In this document: piece by piece, positions 17,397-26,499 of the stretch
How positions within the stretch are numbered: the first letter of the stretch is position 1
How the letters are laid out: each line of letters starts with the position of its first letter
Assembly: GCF_014235785.1 (NCBI RefSeq)
Contig: NZ_CP060137.1
Location: 3,100,001 to 3,164,000, forward strand
DNA: 64,000 nt
Origin: Bacillus sp. PAMC26568
GTDB taxonomy: Bacteria; Bacillota; Bacilli; Bacillales; Bacillaceae
Reading direction: 5' to 3'
Position numbers and translations under genes: made by a program
The notes under the pieces: generated by a model
What the model saw: only the letters and a program-made list of their open reading frames with translations
The model's database searches: none
Told to the model about the DNA's origin: nothing

Positions 17397-18254
17397 TTAT
17401 ATCGTCCGTAAAATTGGCAGCGTGCAGCAACGAAACGACCCGCCGGACTTAATAATTTCAGTAATATCAACTTCTAATACCTCATACCCTCTTCTTCTCA
17501 TCTGACTGTTTACATCTTGATTAATTGGGAGGCTGATAATTTTTCGATTTCCAATGGATAGGACGTTCGTGCCCATTGTAAATTGTTCAGCTTCCGTTAC
17601 TTCTATTAAATGATATTTCTCGCTCAATATTTTTAATTCCTGTTCCTCAAAGGCTTCAGGAAAAATGAGAGCCTCCGTTTCCGAAAGGACATTAAATACG
17701 CAATCCAGGTGCAAGTATTTTTCATTGATCGGCATCGGGATGATATTGAAAGACGGCAAGAGTGTCTGCAGCTGTTCTATCGCATGCCTGCATGTTCTGT
17801 CACTTACGCCGACAAAAATGGTATTCCTGTCGATGATGACATCTCCGCCTTCTATGCGGTGCCCTTTTAGAGAGTGCATCGGGTATCCTTGAACTACCAG
17901 CCACTCTCGTAATACCTCTTCCTCACCCTGTCTTATGTCCTGCCCCATTTCAGATACGAAAACAGTTTGCCCTAATGTAAAGCCAATGTCACGTGTAAAC
18001 ACTTGTTCAGGATATGTTTCAAATGGCTGCAGCATCATAACTTCTGCCCCATTCTCTTCCATTGTACGTACAAAATTCTGATGCTGAACAACAGCAAGAT
18101 CCACATCAATGTTTTCATCAGCAAAATATCTTTGCGTTTCATTTATTACTTCACTGATTCTCATAAAATCAGGCTGACATACTAGCACTCTTGTTAAATT
18201 GTCATATTCGCTGAAACAGCCTAAAATTTGAACTGGCTTTCTAATTGCGGTCAC
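17397..18254 (-). CDS. Amidinotransferase-fold hydrolase (YkgA-like, DDAH/arginine deiminase superfamily)
   Basis: A protein of about 285 residues, close to the length of B. subtilis YkgA. It has the guanidino-group-modifying fold: the FTRDIGF and EGGDV motifs that hold the guanidinium group, the catalytic histidine in YLHLDCVFNV, and the nucleophilic cysteine near the C terminus in GGSFRCCTLPI. It would hydrolyse an arginine-like substrate in the cytoplasm; which one is not clear. The GTG at 18254 is six bases after GGGGGA and fits better than the ATG at 18260, which touches it. Confidence 0.8.
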   Translation of the reverse strand: MTAIRKPVQILGCFSEYDNLTRVLVCQPDFMRISEVINETQRYFADENIDVDLAVVQHQNFVRTMEENGAEVMMLQPFETYPEQVFTRDIGFTLGQTVFVSEMGQDIRQGEEEVLREWLVVQGYPMHSLKGHRIEGGDVIIDRNTIFVGVSDRTCRHAIEQLQTLLPSFNIIPMPINEKYLHLDCVFNVLSETEALIFPEAFEEQELKILSEKYHLIEVTEAEQFTMGTNVLSIGNRKIISLPINQDVNSQMRRRGYEVLEVDITEIIKSGGSFRCCTLPILRTI

Positions 18255-18387
18255 AATCATTCCCCCAAAAGTATGCTTTTATGAGATTATTCCCTAAATA
18301 ACATGAAAGATAAACTAAATTGTCATATAATCTTCCGCCTAATTTCAGAATTCCGCTGTTAGGAATTGTCAAAGATCAATAATTGTT

Positions 18388-18413
18388 ATATAGTTTTATA
18401 GATTAAACTATAT
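18388..18413. promoter_or_regulatory. Palindrome upstream of the histidine kinase gene
   Basis: ATATAGTTT and AAACTATAT form a perfect 9-bp inverted repeat with an 8-base spacer, ending 23 bp before the kinase start. It may be an operator or part of the leader; no regulator is assigned. Confidence 0.45.
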
Positions 18414-18436
18414 TTATCTCACATGAGGTATGAAAA

Positions 18437-19669
18437 ATGGAAAATAAGAATGAACTTGAACGGCTTAAAAAAGAAAACCAGCTTTTAAAAGAGCTAGTAG
18501 CAAAATTGCCTGTTTCTTTTACATATGTTAATCCCGAACTGGAACTTGCAGTCTGTAAAGAAAAAGAACAACATCCTCCATCCATTCTGCCATTAACAGA
18601 CAGCCTAAAGACGGCTCATCCAAATCAGCGCCTCTATTTAACATCGGCTAACGATTCATTTCATCATACTGAAGCCTTTTTATCAGATATTTTTGATCTT
18701 GTCGCCCATCATATCGTCTTTATTGACGATCAGGGGATCATTACGCTGTGTAATCTTCAGGCAGCAAAAGATCACGGCGTGAATCGGGATGAAATCATCG
18801 GCAAACATTTGAGAGAATTAGTTAAAATTCCTGATGAGCAGCTGCTGAACCTTGAAACACTCCGGACAGGCATTGAATTTTTTGATCGTGAAGTGCTTGA
18901 TAAAAACTATGGAATTTTGAATACAAGAATTCTATGGCGAGAAGATGGTACCATCAACCGCGTAATTGGCACTTTCTACTTTTTAAATGCAATAAAAGAA
19001 GCAGAAAAACAAGCAATCGCCGGAAGAATCGCAGCAGGAATTGCTCATGAAATCCGAAATCCGTTAACAACCGTAAGAGGATTCCTGCAGGTTCTTACTA
19101 ACACTTCAGATGATGAAACTTCCAATTTATTCAGAAATATACTAATCCCTGAAATCGATCGTGCGAACAAGATCATTACCGATTTCCTGAGCATTGCCAA
19201 ACCGGCCGAAATTCGCTCTGAACTCTTTGGAGTAAACTCATTCCTAATAAACTATTTAGGCAGAATACTAGAAAGTGAGTCTCTCCTTTATTCCATAGAC
19301 TTTCAAATCGAAACGGATCCAAATGCAGATGAAATTCAAATTCATGGCAACCAGGACGAACTGCTTCAAGTTTTTCTAAATCTCTTTCAAAATTCATTTC
19401 AGGCTAAAGGCTCTAGCCCGCTTAAAATAAAAATTGAATCCAAACGTTTAGAAAACACCATTCAAATAATATTTGCCGATAACGGAAAAGGAATGATCCC
19501 ATCCATTTTGAATCATATTTTCGATCCGTTTTTCTCAACAAAGGATGAGGGTACAGGTCTTGGTTTATCTGTTTCGAGAAAAATTGTCGAGAATTATAAA
19601 GGCACAATCACTGCCAGCAGCGATGAAAAGGGAACTGTTTTTAAGTTGGAGTTTCCAATTCGAGAATAA
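18437..19669 (+). CDS. Soluble PAS-domain sensor histidine kinase, orphan
   Basis: A 410-residue cytoplasmic kinase with no membrane segment. A short N-terminal coiled coil is followed by a PAS domain at about residues 84-185 (HHIVFIDDQGIITLCN), a HisKA dimerisation domain with the phospho-accepting His204 in AGIAHEIRNPL, and a HATPase domain with an N-box near QNSFQA and the G-boxes DNGKGM and GTGLGL. No response-regulator gene is near. The HEIRNPLTTVRGFLQ block is like that of the sporulation phosphorelay kinases of Bacillus, so input to Spo0F is possible but not shown. Confidence 0.87.
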   Translation: MENKNELERLKKENQLLKELVAKLPVSFTYVNPELELAVCKEKEQHPPSILPLTDSLKTAHPNQRLYLTSANDSFHHTEAFLSDIFDLVAHHIVFIDDQGIITLCNLQAAKDHGVNRDEIIGKHLRELVKIPDEQLLNLETLRTGIEFFDREVLDKNYGILNTRILWREDGTINRVIGTFYFLNAIKEAEKQAIAGRIAAGIAHEIRNPLTTVRGFLQVLTNTSDDETSNLFRNILIPEIDRANKIITDFLSIAKPAEIRSELFGVNSFLINYLGRILESESLLYSIDFQIETDPNADEIQIHGNQDELLQVFLNLFQNSFQAKGSSPLKIKIESKRLENTIQIIFADNGKGMIPSILNHIFDPFFSTKDEGTGLGLSVSRKIVENYKGTITASSDEKGTVFKLEFPIRE

Positions 19670-19677
19670 CATGCAGA

Positions 19678-19713
19678 AAAGAGGAAGCTCATAATTGGCG
19701 CTCCCTCTTTTTT
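19678..19713. terminator. Bidirectional terminator between the kinase and the muropeptide operon
   Basis: AAAGAGGAAGCTC and GCGCTCCCTCTTT form an imperfect stem with an AATTG-type loop and seven T residues on the plus strand. The flanking genes converge. Confidence 0.75.
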
Positions 19714-20492
19714 TACCTGACAAGCTCCTCATAAATAAGCCTGCCAATCTCATTAATCGTACTTCTGCCATATCTCTTATCTACAATTTCATCCATTAAC
19801 ACGGCAGCATAGACTGTCCGCTCTTTGAATTGAATGATGGCACAATCATGTTCAACTCCATGAAGCTCACCCGTTTTGCTGCCGATGACTATTTTTTCGG
19901 TATCCATTAAAAAAGAGAGCTTATCCGTAAATTGCTGTTTTTGCAAGATTGCAGCAATCTGTCCTCTGCTTTCATCCGATAAAAAACCGTTTTGTCCGAT
20001 TGCTTTCAGGCATTTCAGCATATCAGAAGGAGTCGTCCAGTTATTTAGCCCTTTATCGATTGCTGCAAAATCCATCATTTGACGGTTCAGCTCTGTCCCT
20101 GAGAGATTCAGCTCATCCATAAAGTCTCTCACTTTAGACACTCCTATTTTATTGATTAACAGATTTGTCGCCATATTATCTGAAACAATGATCATCAGCG
20201 TAACCATATCTGCAATGGATAAAACTGCTGATTCAGAGAGAGCCTGCAGCACTCCGGCACCACTGGTCATTTTCATTTCAGCAATCGTTACGATCTCATC
20301 AAAGTCAAGAATTCCTTGCTCTTTCTGCCGAAATGCCGTCAGCAGAATCGGAAGTTTGATTAAACTTGCAGACGGAAAGACCTGGGTGCTATTCCACTCA
20401 TATAAATCCCCATCAAGTTCAAGAGATAATCCAACCCTCCCCTGATAGCGATCAATCAGCTCCTGAAGCTTCAGCTTAAAGGTACCTGTCAT
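19713..20492 (-). CDS. Cytoplasmic class A beta-lactamase-fold serine hydrolase, last gene of the dpp-ykf operon
   Basis: A 259-residue protein with penicillin-recognising motifs: S43-L-I-K46 (nucleophile SxxK), SDN at 104-106 and KTG at 206-208. The omega-loop position corresponding to Glu166 of class A enzymes reads DKGLN, so the usual glutamate is an aspartate (D146). No signal peptide or lipobox is present, although true beta-lactamases are exported. The start overlaps the ykfD stop by 4 bp (ATGA), so it is translationally coupled to the muropeptide operon. I infer a cytoplasmic peptidase or amidase acting on imported cell-wall peptides rather than an antibiotic-resistance enzyme. Confidence 0.82.
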   Translation of the reverse strand: MTGTFKLKLQELIDRYQGRVGLSLELDGDLYEWNSTQVFPSASLIKLPILLTAFRQKEQGILDFDEIVTIAEMKMTSGAGVLQALSESAVLSIADMVTLMIIVSDNMATNLLINKIGVSKVRDFMDELNLSGTELNRQMMDFAAIDKGLNNWTTPSDMLKCLKAIGQNGFLSDESRGQIAAILQKQQFTDKLSFLMDTEKIVIGSKTGELHGVEHDCAIIQFKERTVYAAVLMDEIVDKRYGRSTINEIGRLIYEELVR

Positions 20493-21493
20493 TTCGTCGC
20501 TGCAATCTGCGAGAAATCCTGATCACCCATTATGCTTCGGTCATATAAATGACAGGCAACAAAATGGTTTTCCTCGACTTCCTGCCATGCCGGTTTCTTT
20601 ACAGAACAAGCTTCCATAGCGTAGGCGCATCGTGTTCTGAACACACAGCCGCTTGGCGGATTCATCGGACTTGGAAGCTCCCCTTTTAAAATGATGCGTT
20701 CCCTTTTATCCTCTACATCCGGATCTGGAATGGGAATGGCTGTCAGCAATGCCTGTGTATAAGGATGAAGCGGCTTCTTATAAAGCTCACTGCTCACAGT
20801 AAGCTCAACAAGATGACCTAAATACATGACAGCGATGCGATCACTGATTTGCTTTACCATTGATAAATCATGTGCAATGAATAAATAAGTCAGTCCTTTT
20901 TCCTTTTGCAGCCGCTTCATCAGATTTACAACCTGCGCCTGAACGGAAACGTCAAGTGCGGATATCGGTTCATCTGCAATGATCAATTGGGGATCAAGGG
21001 AAAGCGCCCGGGCGATCCCGATCCGCTGTCTTTGTCCGCCGCTGAATTCGTGGGGATAGCGGTTGGCATGATCACGATTAAGGCCTACATCTTCGAGAAG
21101 CTGGTGCACACGTTCAGTCCGCCCTTTTTTATTTTTATATAAGCCGTGCACCTCCATCGGTTCAGAGATAATTTCAAGAACAGTAGAACGCGGATTTAAT
21201 GAAGCGTATGGATCCTGGAAGATCATTTGCATTTGACGGTAAAAGGCAAATTTTTCTTTTCCTTTTAAATCATGTACGTTTTTACCGTTAAAAATAACTT
21301 CACCCTCTGTTTGGCTGTACAAACCAAGGATCGTGCGGCCTGCTGTAGATTTCCCGCATCCGGATTCTCCTACAATTCCGAAGGTTTCTCCCTTTTTTAC
21401 AGAGAATGAAACACCATCAACTGCTTTAAGTATTTCTCCTTTTCCGAGAAAAAAATGTTTCTTTAGATTCCTTACTTCAAGTAAATTCACCAT
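20489..21493 (-). CDS. ykfD: Oligopeptide/muropeptide ABC transporter ATP-binding protein YkfD
   Basis: A 334-residue OppF-type ATPase. Walker A is GESGCGKST, the signature FSGGQRQR, Walker [15 protein letters not shown], and a C-terminal oligopeptide-transporter domain has a cysteine-rich CVFRTRC stretch. It would be the second ATPase, working with DppD and the DppBC permeases to import cell-wall peptides. The start is 2 bp after ykfC, behind GAGGGATAAGT. Order and neighbours match the B. subtilis ykf genes. Confidence 0.9.
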   Translation of the reverse strand: MVNLLEVRNLKKHFFLGKGEILKAVDGVSFSVKKGETFGIVGESGCGKSTAGRTILGLYSQTEGEVIFNGKNVHDLKGKEKFAFYRQMQMIFQDPYASLNPRSTVLEIISEPMEVHGLYKNKKGRTERVHQLLEDVGLNRDHANRYPHEFSGGQRQRIGIARALSLDPQLIIADEPISALDVSVQAQVVNLMKRLQKEKGLTYLFIAHDLSMVKQISDRIAVMYLGHLVELTVSSELYKKPLHPYTQALLTAIPIPDPDVEDKRERIILKGELPSPMNPPSGCVFRTRCAYAMEACSVKKPAWQEVEENHFVACHLYDRSIMGDQDFSQIAATK

Positions 21494-21495
21494 AC

Positions 21496-22416
21496 TTATC
21501 CCTCCGTCTCATGCCAATAGCGTCTAGCTGCACACAATTCCTTTTCGTAAACCGTTCCTGCCATTTCTAATATTTCGATCGACTTCCCTGTATTTGGTGA
21601 ATGAAGCAGTTTCCCGTCTCCATGATAAATTCCAACGTGATGAAGCCTTCCTTTTCCTTCTTTGTATGCGAAAAACAATAAATCACCTGGCTGAATCGCA
21701 TCCAATTCCACTTTCTTGCCTGATGCCGCCTGATCATGGGCATCTCTTGGAATCTCATATCCATTTGCTTTGCACATCGTGTAGCTGAAGCCGGAGCAAT
21801 CAAATCCGAAGCTGCTCATCCCTCCCCAAAGATAAGGAAGGCCAATAAACGTTTCACCATCAGCAACGATATCCTTCCCGCTGCCTTTTGGCACATTTTC
21901 AATTGTGTCAAATACACGTGCATCTGCTGGTTTTACTTTTCCTTTTCCAAGTGGAGTCTTCACCTCAATCCACTCTGTATCCTTTTTGATAACAGAGAAT
22001 TGTGTTTGAAAGGACAATTCAAATAGTGGAGTCTCCTCTGCTGAATAGAGCATCGCTTTCTTGCTTTGAATTACAGCAATGGGTCCCTGCCAGGATTCTT
22101 CAACTCTCTCAATCTGACAAAGCGGCATCCAGCCTGGATATCCGCGCTCATCTTTTGAGGATGACTGACTTGGGACAATGATTTCTGCCCAGCCCTCTAT
22201 TTCACTTACAATCCAAACCTCTTCTCCAAACAGGGCCTGTGTTTGCACTCGGTTTTCATTGCACAGCTCAAGCTTTGTTTCATAGGTAAGGCCATCCAGC
22301 CAAGACTCAATCTCGACTGGATTCACAACTGCCTTTTCATCCAGCTTCCTGGCTGAATCCGCTGCAGTCCATACCGTTGCAACGGATACGGCAACTCTTC
22401 CTTTTTGAATCGTCAT
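21496..22416 (-). CDS. ykfC: Gamma-D-glutamyl-L-diamino-acid endopeptidase YkfC (NlpC/P60)
   Basis: A 306-residue cytoplasmic enzyme that cuts D-Glu-gamma-diaminopimelate bonds in imported murein peptides. Two SH3-like domains occupy the N-terminal 180 residues. The NlpC/P60 domain has the catalytic cysteine in FDCSGFSY, the histidine in LHHVGIYHG and the third polar residue in LLHSPNTG. No signal peptide is present, which fits recycling and not wall remodelling. It overlaps ykfB by 4 bp (ATGA) and is 2 bp before ykfD. Confidence 0.9.
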   Translation of the reverse strand: MTIQKGRVAVSVATVWTAADSARKLDEKAVVNPVEIESWLDGLTYETKLELCNENRVQTQALFGEEVWIVSEIEGWAEIIVPSQSSSKDERGYPGWMPLCQIERVEESWQGPIAVIQSKKAMLYSAEETPLFELSFQTQFSVIKKDTEWIEVKTPLGKGKVKPADARVFDTIENVPKGSGKDIVADGETFIGLPYLWGGMSSFGFDCSGFSYTMCKANGYEIPRDAHDQAASGKKVELDAIQPGDLLFFAYKEGKGRLHHVGIYHGDGKLLHSPNTGKSIEILEMAGTVYEKELCAARRYWHETEG

Positions 22417-23516
22417 TTTGCCAAAGCCTCCCCATCATTCAAAAGGACATTCGCAATGCCTAATCCATTTCCTTCTGAAAATGACATTTTTCTGCCGTTA
22501 TATCTTACTCCGCCTTCTACTATTTCATCTGCAAGCATGAGCGGGGCATCAAAATCAAACCTTGTAATGTTCTTTTTGCCTGCAGCAAAGTGAGCAGCTG
22601 CCGTAATCCCAATTCGTGTTTCAATCATACTGCCGACCATACATTCCACACCGCAAACCTCTGCCAGCTGATTAATAATGGAAGCTTGATAGATTCCGCC
22701 TGCTTTCATCAATTTTATATTGATCATATCTGCGCTTCTTGTTTTCAATACATCAAATGCCTGTTGCGGAGTAAACACACTTTCATCAGCCATGATCGGC
22801 GTATCAACAGAGTCTGTTACCTGTTTTAACCCTTCTATATCATGAGCTTTCACAGGCTGCTCGACTAATTCAATGTTCAAATTCAAGTCTTCCATTTTCC
22901 CAATAACAGAGACCGCTTCTTTCGGCTTCCATCCTTGATTCGCATCTAAACGAATTTTGATATCCGGACCTACACGGCTCCTGATTTCTCGAATTCGGTC
23001 AATATCCAATTTGCTGTCTCCCAATCCTACTTTCACCTTTAAAACATTAAATCCCTTTTCAATATATGAAACCGCATCTTCTCCCATTTCACTAACATCA
23101 TTCACACTTACTGTAAAATCGGTTTCCATTTCTTTTTTGTATCCGCCTAAATACTGATATAACGGCAATCTGCTGTACTGTGCAAGACAATCATACAGCG
23201 CCATATCTACCGCTGCCTTCGCACTTGAATTGCCGACTAAAATTGATTGTATTCCCTGGAAAATAACTTCGAAATTCAATAGATTTTTGCCAATTAAAAA
23301 TGGTTTTAACACATGCACAATGCCAGATTCAATGCTTGATAGACTTTCACCCGTAATCACTAAAGTCGGCGGAGCCTCTCCCCATCCTGTCATTCCGCCT
23401 TCGCATGTCACCTTCACAATCACGGATTCCGCTGTAACAACCGTCCGCAATGCCGTTTTAAAAGGCTTGATCAGCGGTACAGCTGCACGGAATGTTTCGA
23501 CTTTCTCAATAATCAT
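22413..23516 (-). CDS. ykfB: L-Ala-D/L-Glu epimerase YkfB
   Basis: A 367-residue enolase-superfamily enzyme that converts L-Ala-D-Glu to L-Ala-L-Glu, so that the dipeptide released by YkfA and YkfC can be degraded. The acid/base lysine is in LKVKVG. The metal-binding Asp-Glu-Asp set is in LDANQGW, LVEQPV and ADESVF, and the second lysine in INIKLMKAGG. The ATG at 23516 follows AAAAAGGATGG. It is separated from ykfA by a 336-bp gap that holds a 20-bp tandem repeat array. Confidence 0.92.
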   Translation of the reverse strand: MIIEKVETFRAAVPLIKPFKTALRTVVTAESVIVKVTCEGGMTGWGEAPPTLVITGESLSSIESGIVHVLKPFLIGKNLLNFEVIFQGIQSILVGNSSAKAAVDMALYDCLAQYSRLPLYQYLGGYKKEMETDFTVSVNDVSEMGEDAVSYIEKGFNVLKVKVGLGDSKLDIDRIREIRSRVGPDIKIRLDANQGWKPKEAVSVIGKMEDLNLNIELVEQPVKAHDIEGLKQVTDSVDTPIMADESVFTPQQAFDVLKTRSADMINIKLMKAGGIYQASIINQLAEVCGVECMVGSMIETRIGITAAAHFAAGKKNITRFDFDAPLMLADEIVEGGVRYNGRKMSFSEGNGLGIANVLLNDGEALAK

Positions 23517-23640
23517 TGGTATCCATCCTTTTTAAGAAGGCTGTTTTGATGTAAATTCTATTAATAAATAGGTTGGGTATCTGAAATCGGTTGCTTACTG
23601 CCCGGGTTCTGGTATAATCCAAATTTCAGCTGATTCCTAT

Positions 23641-23829
23641 CCAATTCCGGCCTCCAACTATCAATTCCGGCTTCCAACTATCAATTCCGGCTTCCAACTA
23701 TCAATTTCTGCTTCCAACTATCAATTCAGGCTTCTAACTATCAATTCAGGCTTCTAACTATCAATTTCTGCTTCCAACTATCAATTCCGGCCTCCAACTA
23801 TCAATTCAGGCTTCTAACTATCAATTTCA
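23641..23829. repeat. Tandem array of a 20-bp CCAACTATCAATTCCGGCTT repeat inside the operon
   Basis: About nine and a half units with an exact 20-bp period. The positions TTCCGG/TTTCTG/TTCAGG and CTTCC/CCTCC/CTTCT vary. It occupies the ykfA-ykfB gap and is presumably transcribed. The core CAACTATCAA is shared with the array at 47.3-47.7 kb. The rest of the gap (23517-23640) shows no gene. Confidence 0.9.
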
Positions 23830-23852
23830 GATTACTGATTTAAAATATCCCC

Positions 23853-24776
23853 TTACAAAATCCCGCTCTCAATCGACAACGTTTTTTCAAATGTATTCAT
23901 ATCTGCTCTTGTCCCAAGCGGAACAGAAATATTAGGTGAACAGTGTCCAATCTTAAAACCACTCAATGCAGGTTTGCCTGCAAGCTGTATATAATGAGTC
24001 AGCACTTCATCGAGAGACAGGGATTTCTTTCGTTTTTTAGGAACACAGTTATGAAAATCAGCGACTAAAATTCCGGCAGCATCTGTTAGTTTCCCTGCCA
24101 TATACAGCTGATTCAGCATTCGATCGACAGCATACGGCTCTTCATCAATATCTTCTAGTAAGAGCAGTTTATCCTTTGTATCAATTTCAAACGCTGTTCC
24201 TAGCGAGCTAACGATTAGTGATAAATTGCCTCCGATCAGCTCTCCGCTTGCTGTTCCTTCAATCATCACTTCAAGCGGAGTGAGAGATTCGTCATAGATA
24301 AGATTTTTTTTATCAAATAGTTGATGAAAATAGTGTTTTGTTAACGGAAGCACCCCGCCCTCTTCTCCGAAATCGGAGCTTAGCATAGGACCATGAAACG
24401 TTATCAAACCTGTTTTCTGTCTGATGGCAGTATGTAAAAAAGTGATATCACTATATCCCCAGAAGATTTTCGGATTTTTCTTTATAAGATCATAGTCCAA
24501 TAGAGATGCCATTCTTGCTGTGCCAAACCCTCCGCACGCACAAATGATTGCTTTTACGTCTTGATCTAAAAACATCGTATTCACATCATCAGCTCGTTCC
24601 TGATCTGTGCCTGCAAGATAACCGTGTTCCCGTTCAATGTGCTTTCCGAATTTAACGTTTAATCCCATTTCTTCTATAAAAGAAAGGGCTCTCTTTAGAT
24701 TCTCTTTTTTAGGCGGACTTGCCGGGGAAATAATTCCTATTGTGTCTCCTTTTTTTAATGCATTAGGCTTAATCAT
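23853..24776 (-). CDS. ykfA: LD-carboxypeptidase YkfA (peptidase S66)
   Basis: A 307-residue cytoplasmic serine peptidase that removes the terminal residue from muropeptide stems. The nucleophile serine is in FWGYSDIT, and the glutamate and histidine of the Ser-Glu-His triad fall in LLLEDIDEEPYAVDRM and KIGHCSPN. The N-terminal GDTIGIISPASPP stretch is typical of the family. It lies between dppE and ykfB in the order known from B. subtilis. Confidence 0.92.
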   Translation of the reverse strand: MIKPNALKKGDTIGIISPASPPKKENLKRALSFIEEMGLNVKFGKHIEREHGYLAGTDQERADDVNTMFLDQDVKAIICACGGFGTARMASLLDYDLIKKNPKIFWGYSDITFLHTAIRQKTGLITFHGPMLSSDFGEEGGVLPLTKHYFHQLFDKKNLIYDESLTPLEVMIEGTASGELIGGNLSLIVSSLGTAFEIDTKDKLLLLEDIDEEPYAVDRMLNQLYMAGKLTDAAGILVADFHNCVPKKRKKSLSLDEVLTHYIQLAGKPALSGFKIGHCSPNISVPLGTRADMNTFEKTLSIESGIL

Positions 24777-24799
24777 CGTCTGAATCTCCTTTTATATAG

Positions 24800-24834
24800 A
24801 AAAGGGATGTTCAATCTAGCTGAACACCCCTTTT
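24800..24834 (-). terminator. Hairpin between dppE and ykfA, partial terminator or mRNA stabiliser
   Basis: AAAAGGGGTGTTCA and TGAACATCCCTTTT form a stem of about 13 pairs with one mismatch on the minus strand, but only four T residues follow. It lies 8 bp after the dppE stop. Such a hairpin is likely to raise receptor mRNA relative to the ykf genes. Confidence 0.65.
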
Positions 24835-24841
24835 GCATGGC

Positions 24842-26467
24842 TTACTTCTTATCTGCCCATTTCAATTCTAAATATCCGACAGGGTGACGGACAATGCCTG
24901 TTACATCTTCATTTTGCAAATATACCTGGTTGTAGAAATGGAGTGGAATGATTGGTGCTTCTTCAAATAGAATCTTTTCAGCTTTGTATAATAATTCAAA
25001 GCGTTTTGCTTCATCCGATTCATTTTTAGAGTCTTTAATTAATTGATCATACTCAGCATTTGTCCAGCCTGTGCGGTTCATGGAATGTCCTGTTTGGAAA
25101 TTCTCAAGGAAGTTAACCGGATCAGCATAATCTGCCAAGAATGAGCTTTTTGAAAGCTGGAATTTTAAAGCTTTTTGATCTGTTGCAAATACATTCGCTT
25201 CAAGGTTCGCAAGCTTCACATCAACACCTAAGTTATCTTTAAACATTTGCTGAAGAGCTTCAGCAATTTTTTTATGTGTATCATCTGTGTTGTACGATAG
25301 GGTTACTTCAGGAAGCTTGTCATAGCCTTCTTCTTTCATTCCTTTTTCAAGCAGCGCTTTTGCTTTGGCTGCATCTGTTTTGACTAAGTCGCCGCTTGCT
25401 TCGCGGAAGTCTTTTCCAGACGGATCTTTAAAGCCTGGAGAAACAAATCCATATGCAGGTGTTTCTTGATTTTTCGTGACAAAATCAACGATTTGCTTTT
25501 GGTCAACGGCCATTGCAAATGCCTTGCGGATGTTCACATTTTGGAATGGTTCAAGCGTTACATTCATTCTGTAAAAATAATCGCCAGCCTGTTCCTCAAC
25601 ATTTGCTTTTCCTTCAGAAAAAAGCTTTTCACTTAAGTCTGCAGGTACATCAGACGAATCTAATTCACCTGTTTGATAAAGCTGATATTCTGTATTTGTA
25701 TCTTCTACAATGGCCCAATGCACGCCATCAAGTTTGACGTTTTTTGCATCCCAATATTGATCGTTTTTCTTCATGACGAATTCTTTGTCATGTTCCCATG
25801 ATTCTAATGAAAAGGGTCCGTTTCCGACAAATGTATCTGCTTCTGCAAACCAGTCAGGCGTTTCTGTTGCCACCTTCTCATTAACCGGAAAAAAAGCAGG
25901 GTTTGCAATCACACTTAAGAAGTATGCTTGAGGACTAATTAACGTAACCTCGAATGTTTTCTCATCTACTGCTTTTACTTTCACATCATCCGCTGAGCCT
26001 GTTCCGCTGTTATAAGCTTCTCCGCCCTCAATGAAATATCCTAAGAAAGCTGCGCCAGATCCTGTTTCAGGATTTAATAGGCGTTTCCATGCAAAAACAA
26101 AATCATTTGCCGTTAAATCATCACCGTTTGACCATTTTGCATCTTCACGAATATGGAACGTATATGTTTTTCCATCTTCAGATATGTCCCATTTCTCAGC
26201 AGTAGCTGCCTCTGGTTCATGATCTTTTCCTAAGCGGGTCAGGCCTTCCATCAGGTTGTTCAAAGCATTCCATGAAACGGCGTCAAATCCAATAACAGGA
26301 TCAAACGATGTAGGCTCTGCTCCATTGTTTAAGCGTAAAATTTTCTCTTTAGCTTCTGATTTGTCCCCATCGTCCTTCGTATCACTTCCTGCACTTTCAT
26401 TCGCTGTACATGCCGCAAGTACAAATACGAGCATGGCCGTCAGGAATATTCCCATAAATTTTTTCAT
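24842..26467 (-). CDS. dppE: Dipeptide/muropeptide-binding lipoprotein DppE
   Basis: A 541-residue solute-binding protein (SBP_bac_5). The signal peptide ends in the lipobox LAAC (about residues 17-20), so it is anchored in the outer leaflet of the membrane. The family core begins LRLNNGAEPTSFDP. In B. subtilis, DppE is reported to bind murein tripeptide. It starts after AGAGGGGGAG and is the receptor of the DppBCD(-YkfD) importer. Confidence 0.92.
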   Translation of the reverse strand: MKKFMGIFLTAMLVFVLAACTANESAGSDTKDDGDKSEAKEKILRLNNGAEPTSFDPVIGFDAVSWNALNNLMEGLTRLGKDHEPEAATAEKWDISEDGKTYTFHIREDAKWSNGDDLTANDFVFAWKRLLNPETGSGAAFLGYFIEGGEAYNSGTGSADDVKVKAVDEKTFEVTLISPQAYFLSVIANPAFFPVNEKVATETPDWFAEADTFVGNGPFSLESWEHDKEFVMKKNDQYWDAKNVKLDGVHWAIVEDTNTEYQLYQTGELDSSDVPADLSEKLFSEGKANVEEQAGDYFYRMNVTLEPFQNVNIRKAFAMAVDQKQIVDFVTKNQETPAYGFVSPGFKDPSGKDFREASGDLVKTDAAKAKALLEKGMKEEGYDKLPEVTLSYNTDDTHKKIAEALQQMFKDNLGVDVKLANLEANVFATDQKALKFQLSKSSFLADYADPVNFLENFQTGHSMNRTGWTNAEYDQLIKDSKNESDEAKRFELLYKAEKILFEEAPIIPLHFYNQVYLQNEDVTGIVRHPVGYLELKWADKK

Positions 26468-26499
26468 ACTTCTCCCCCTCTAATTCTGAAATCTATCTG

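Noticed and set aside
23641..23829. 20-bp array as origin iterons
   Set aside because: No replication-initiator gene is near and the array lies inside an operon of chromosomal type.
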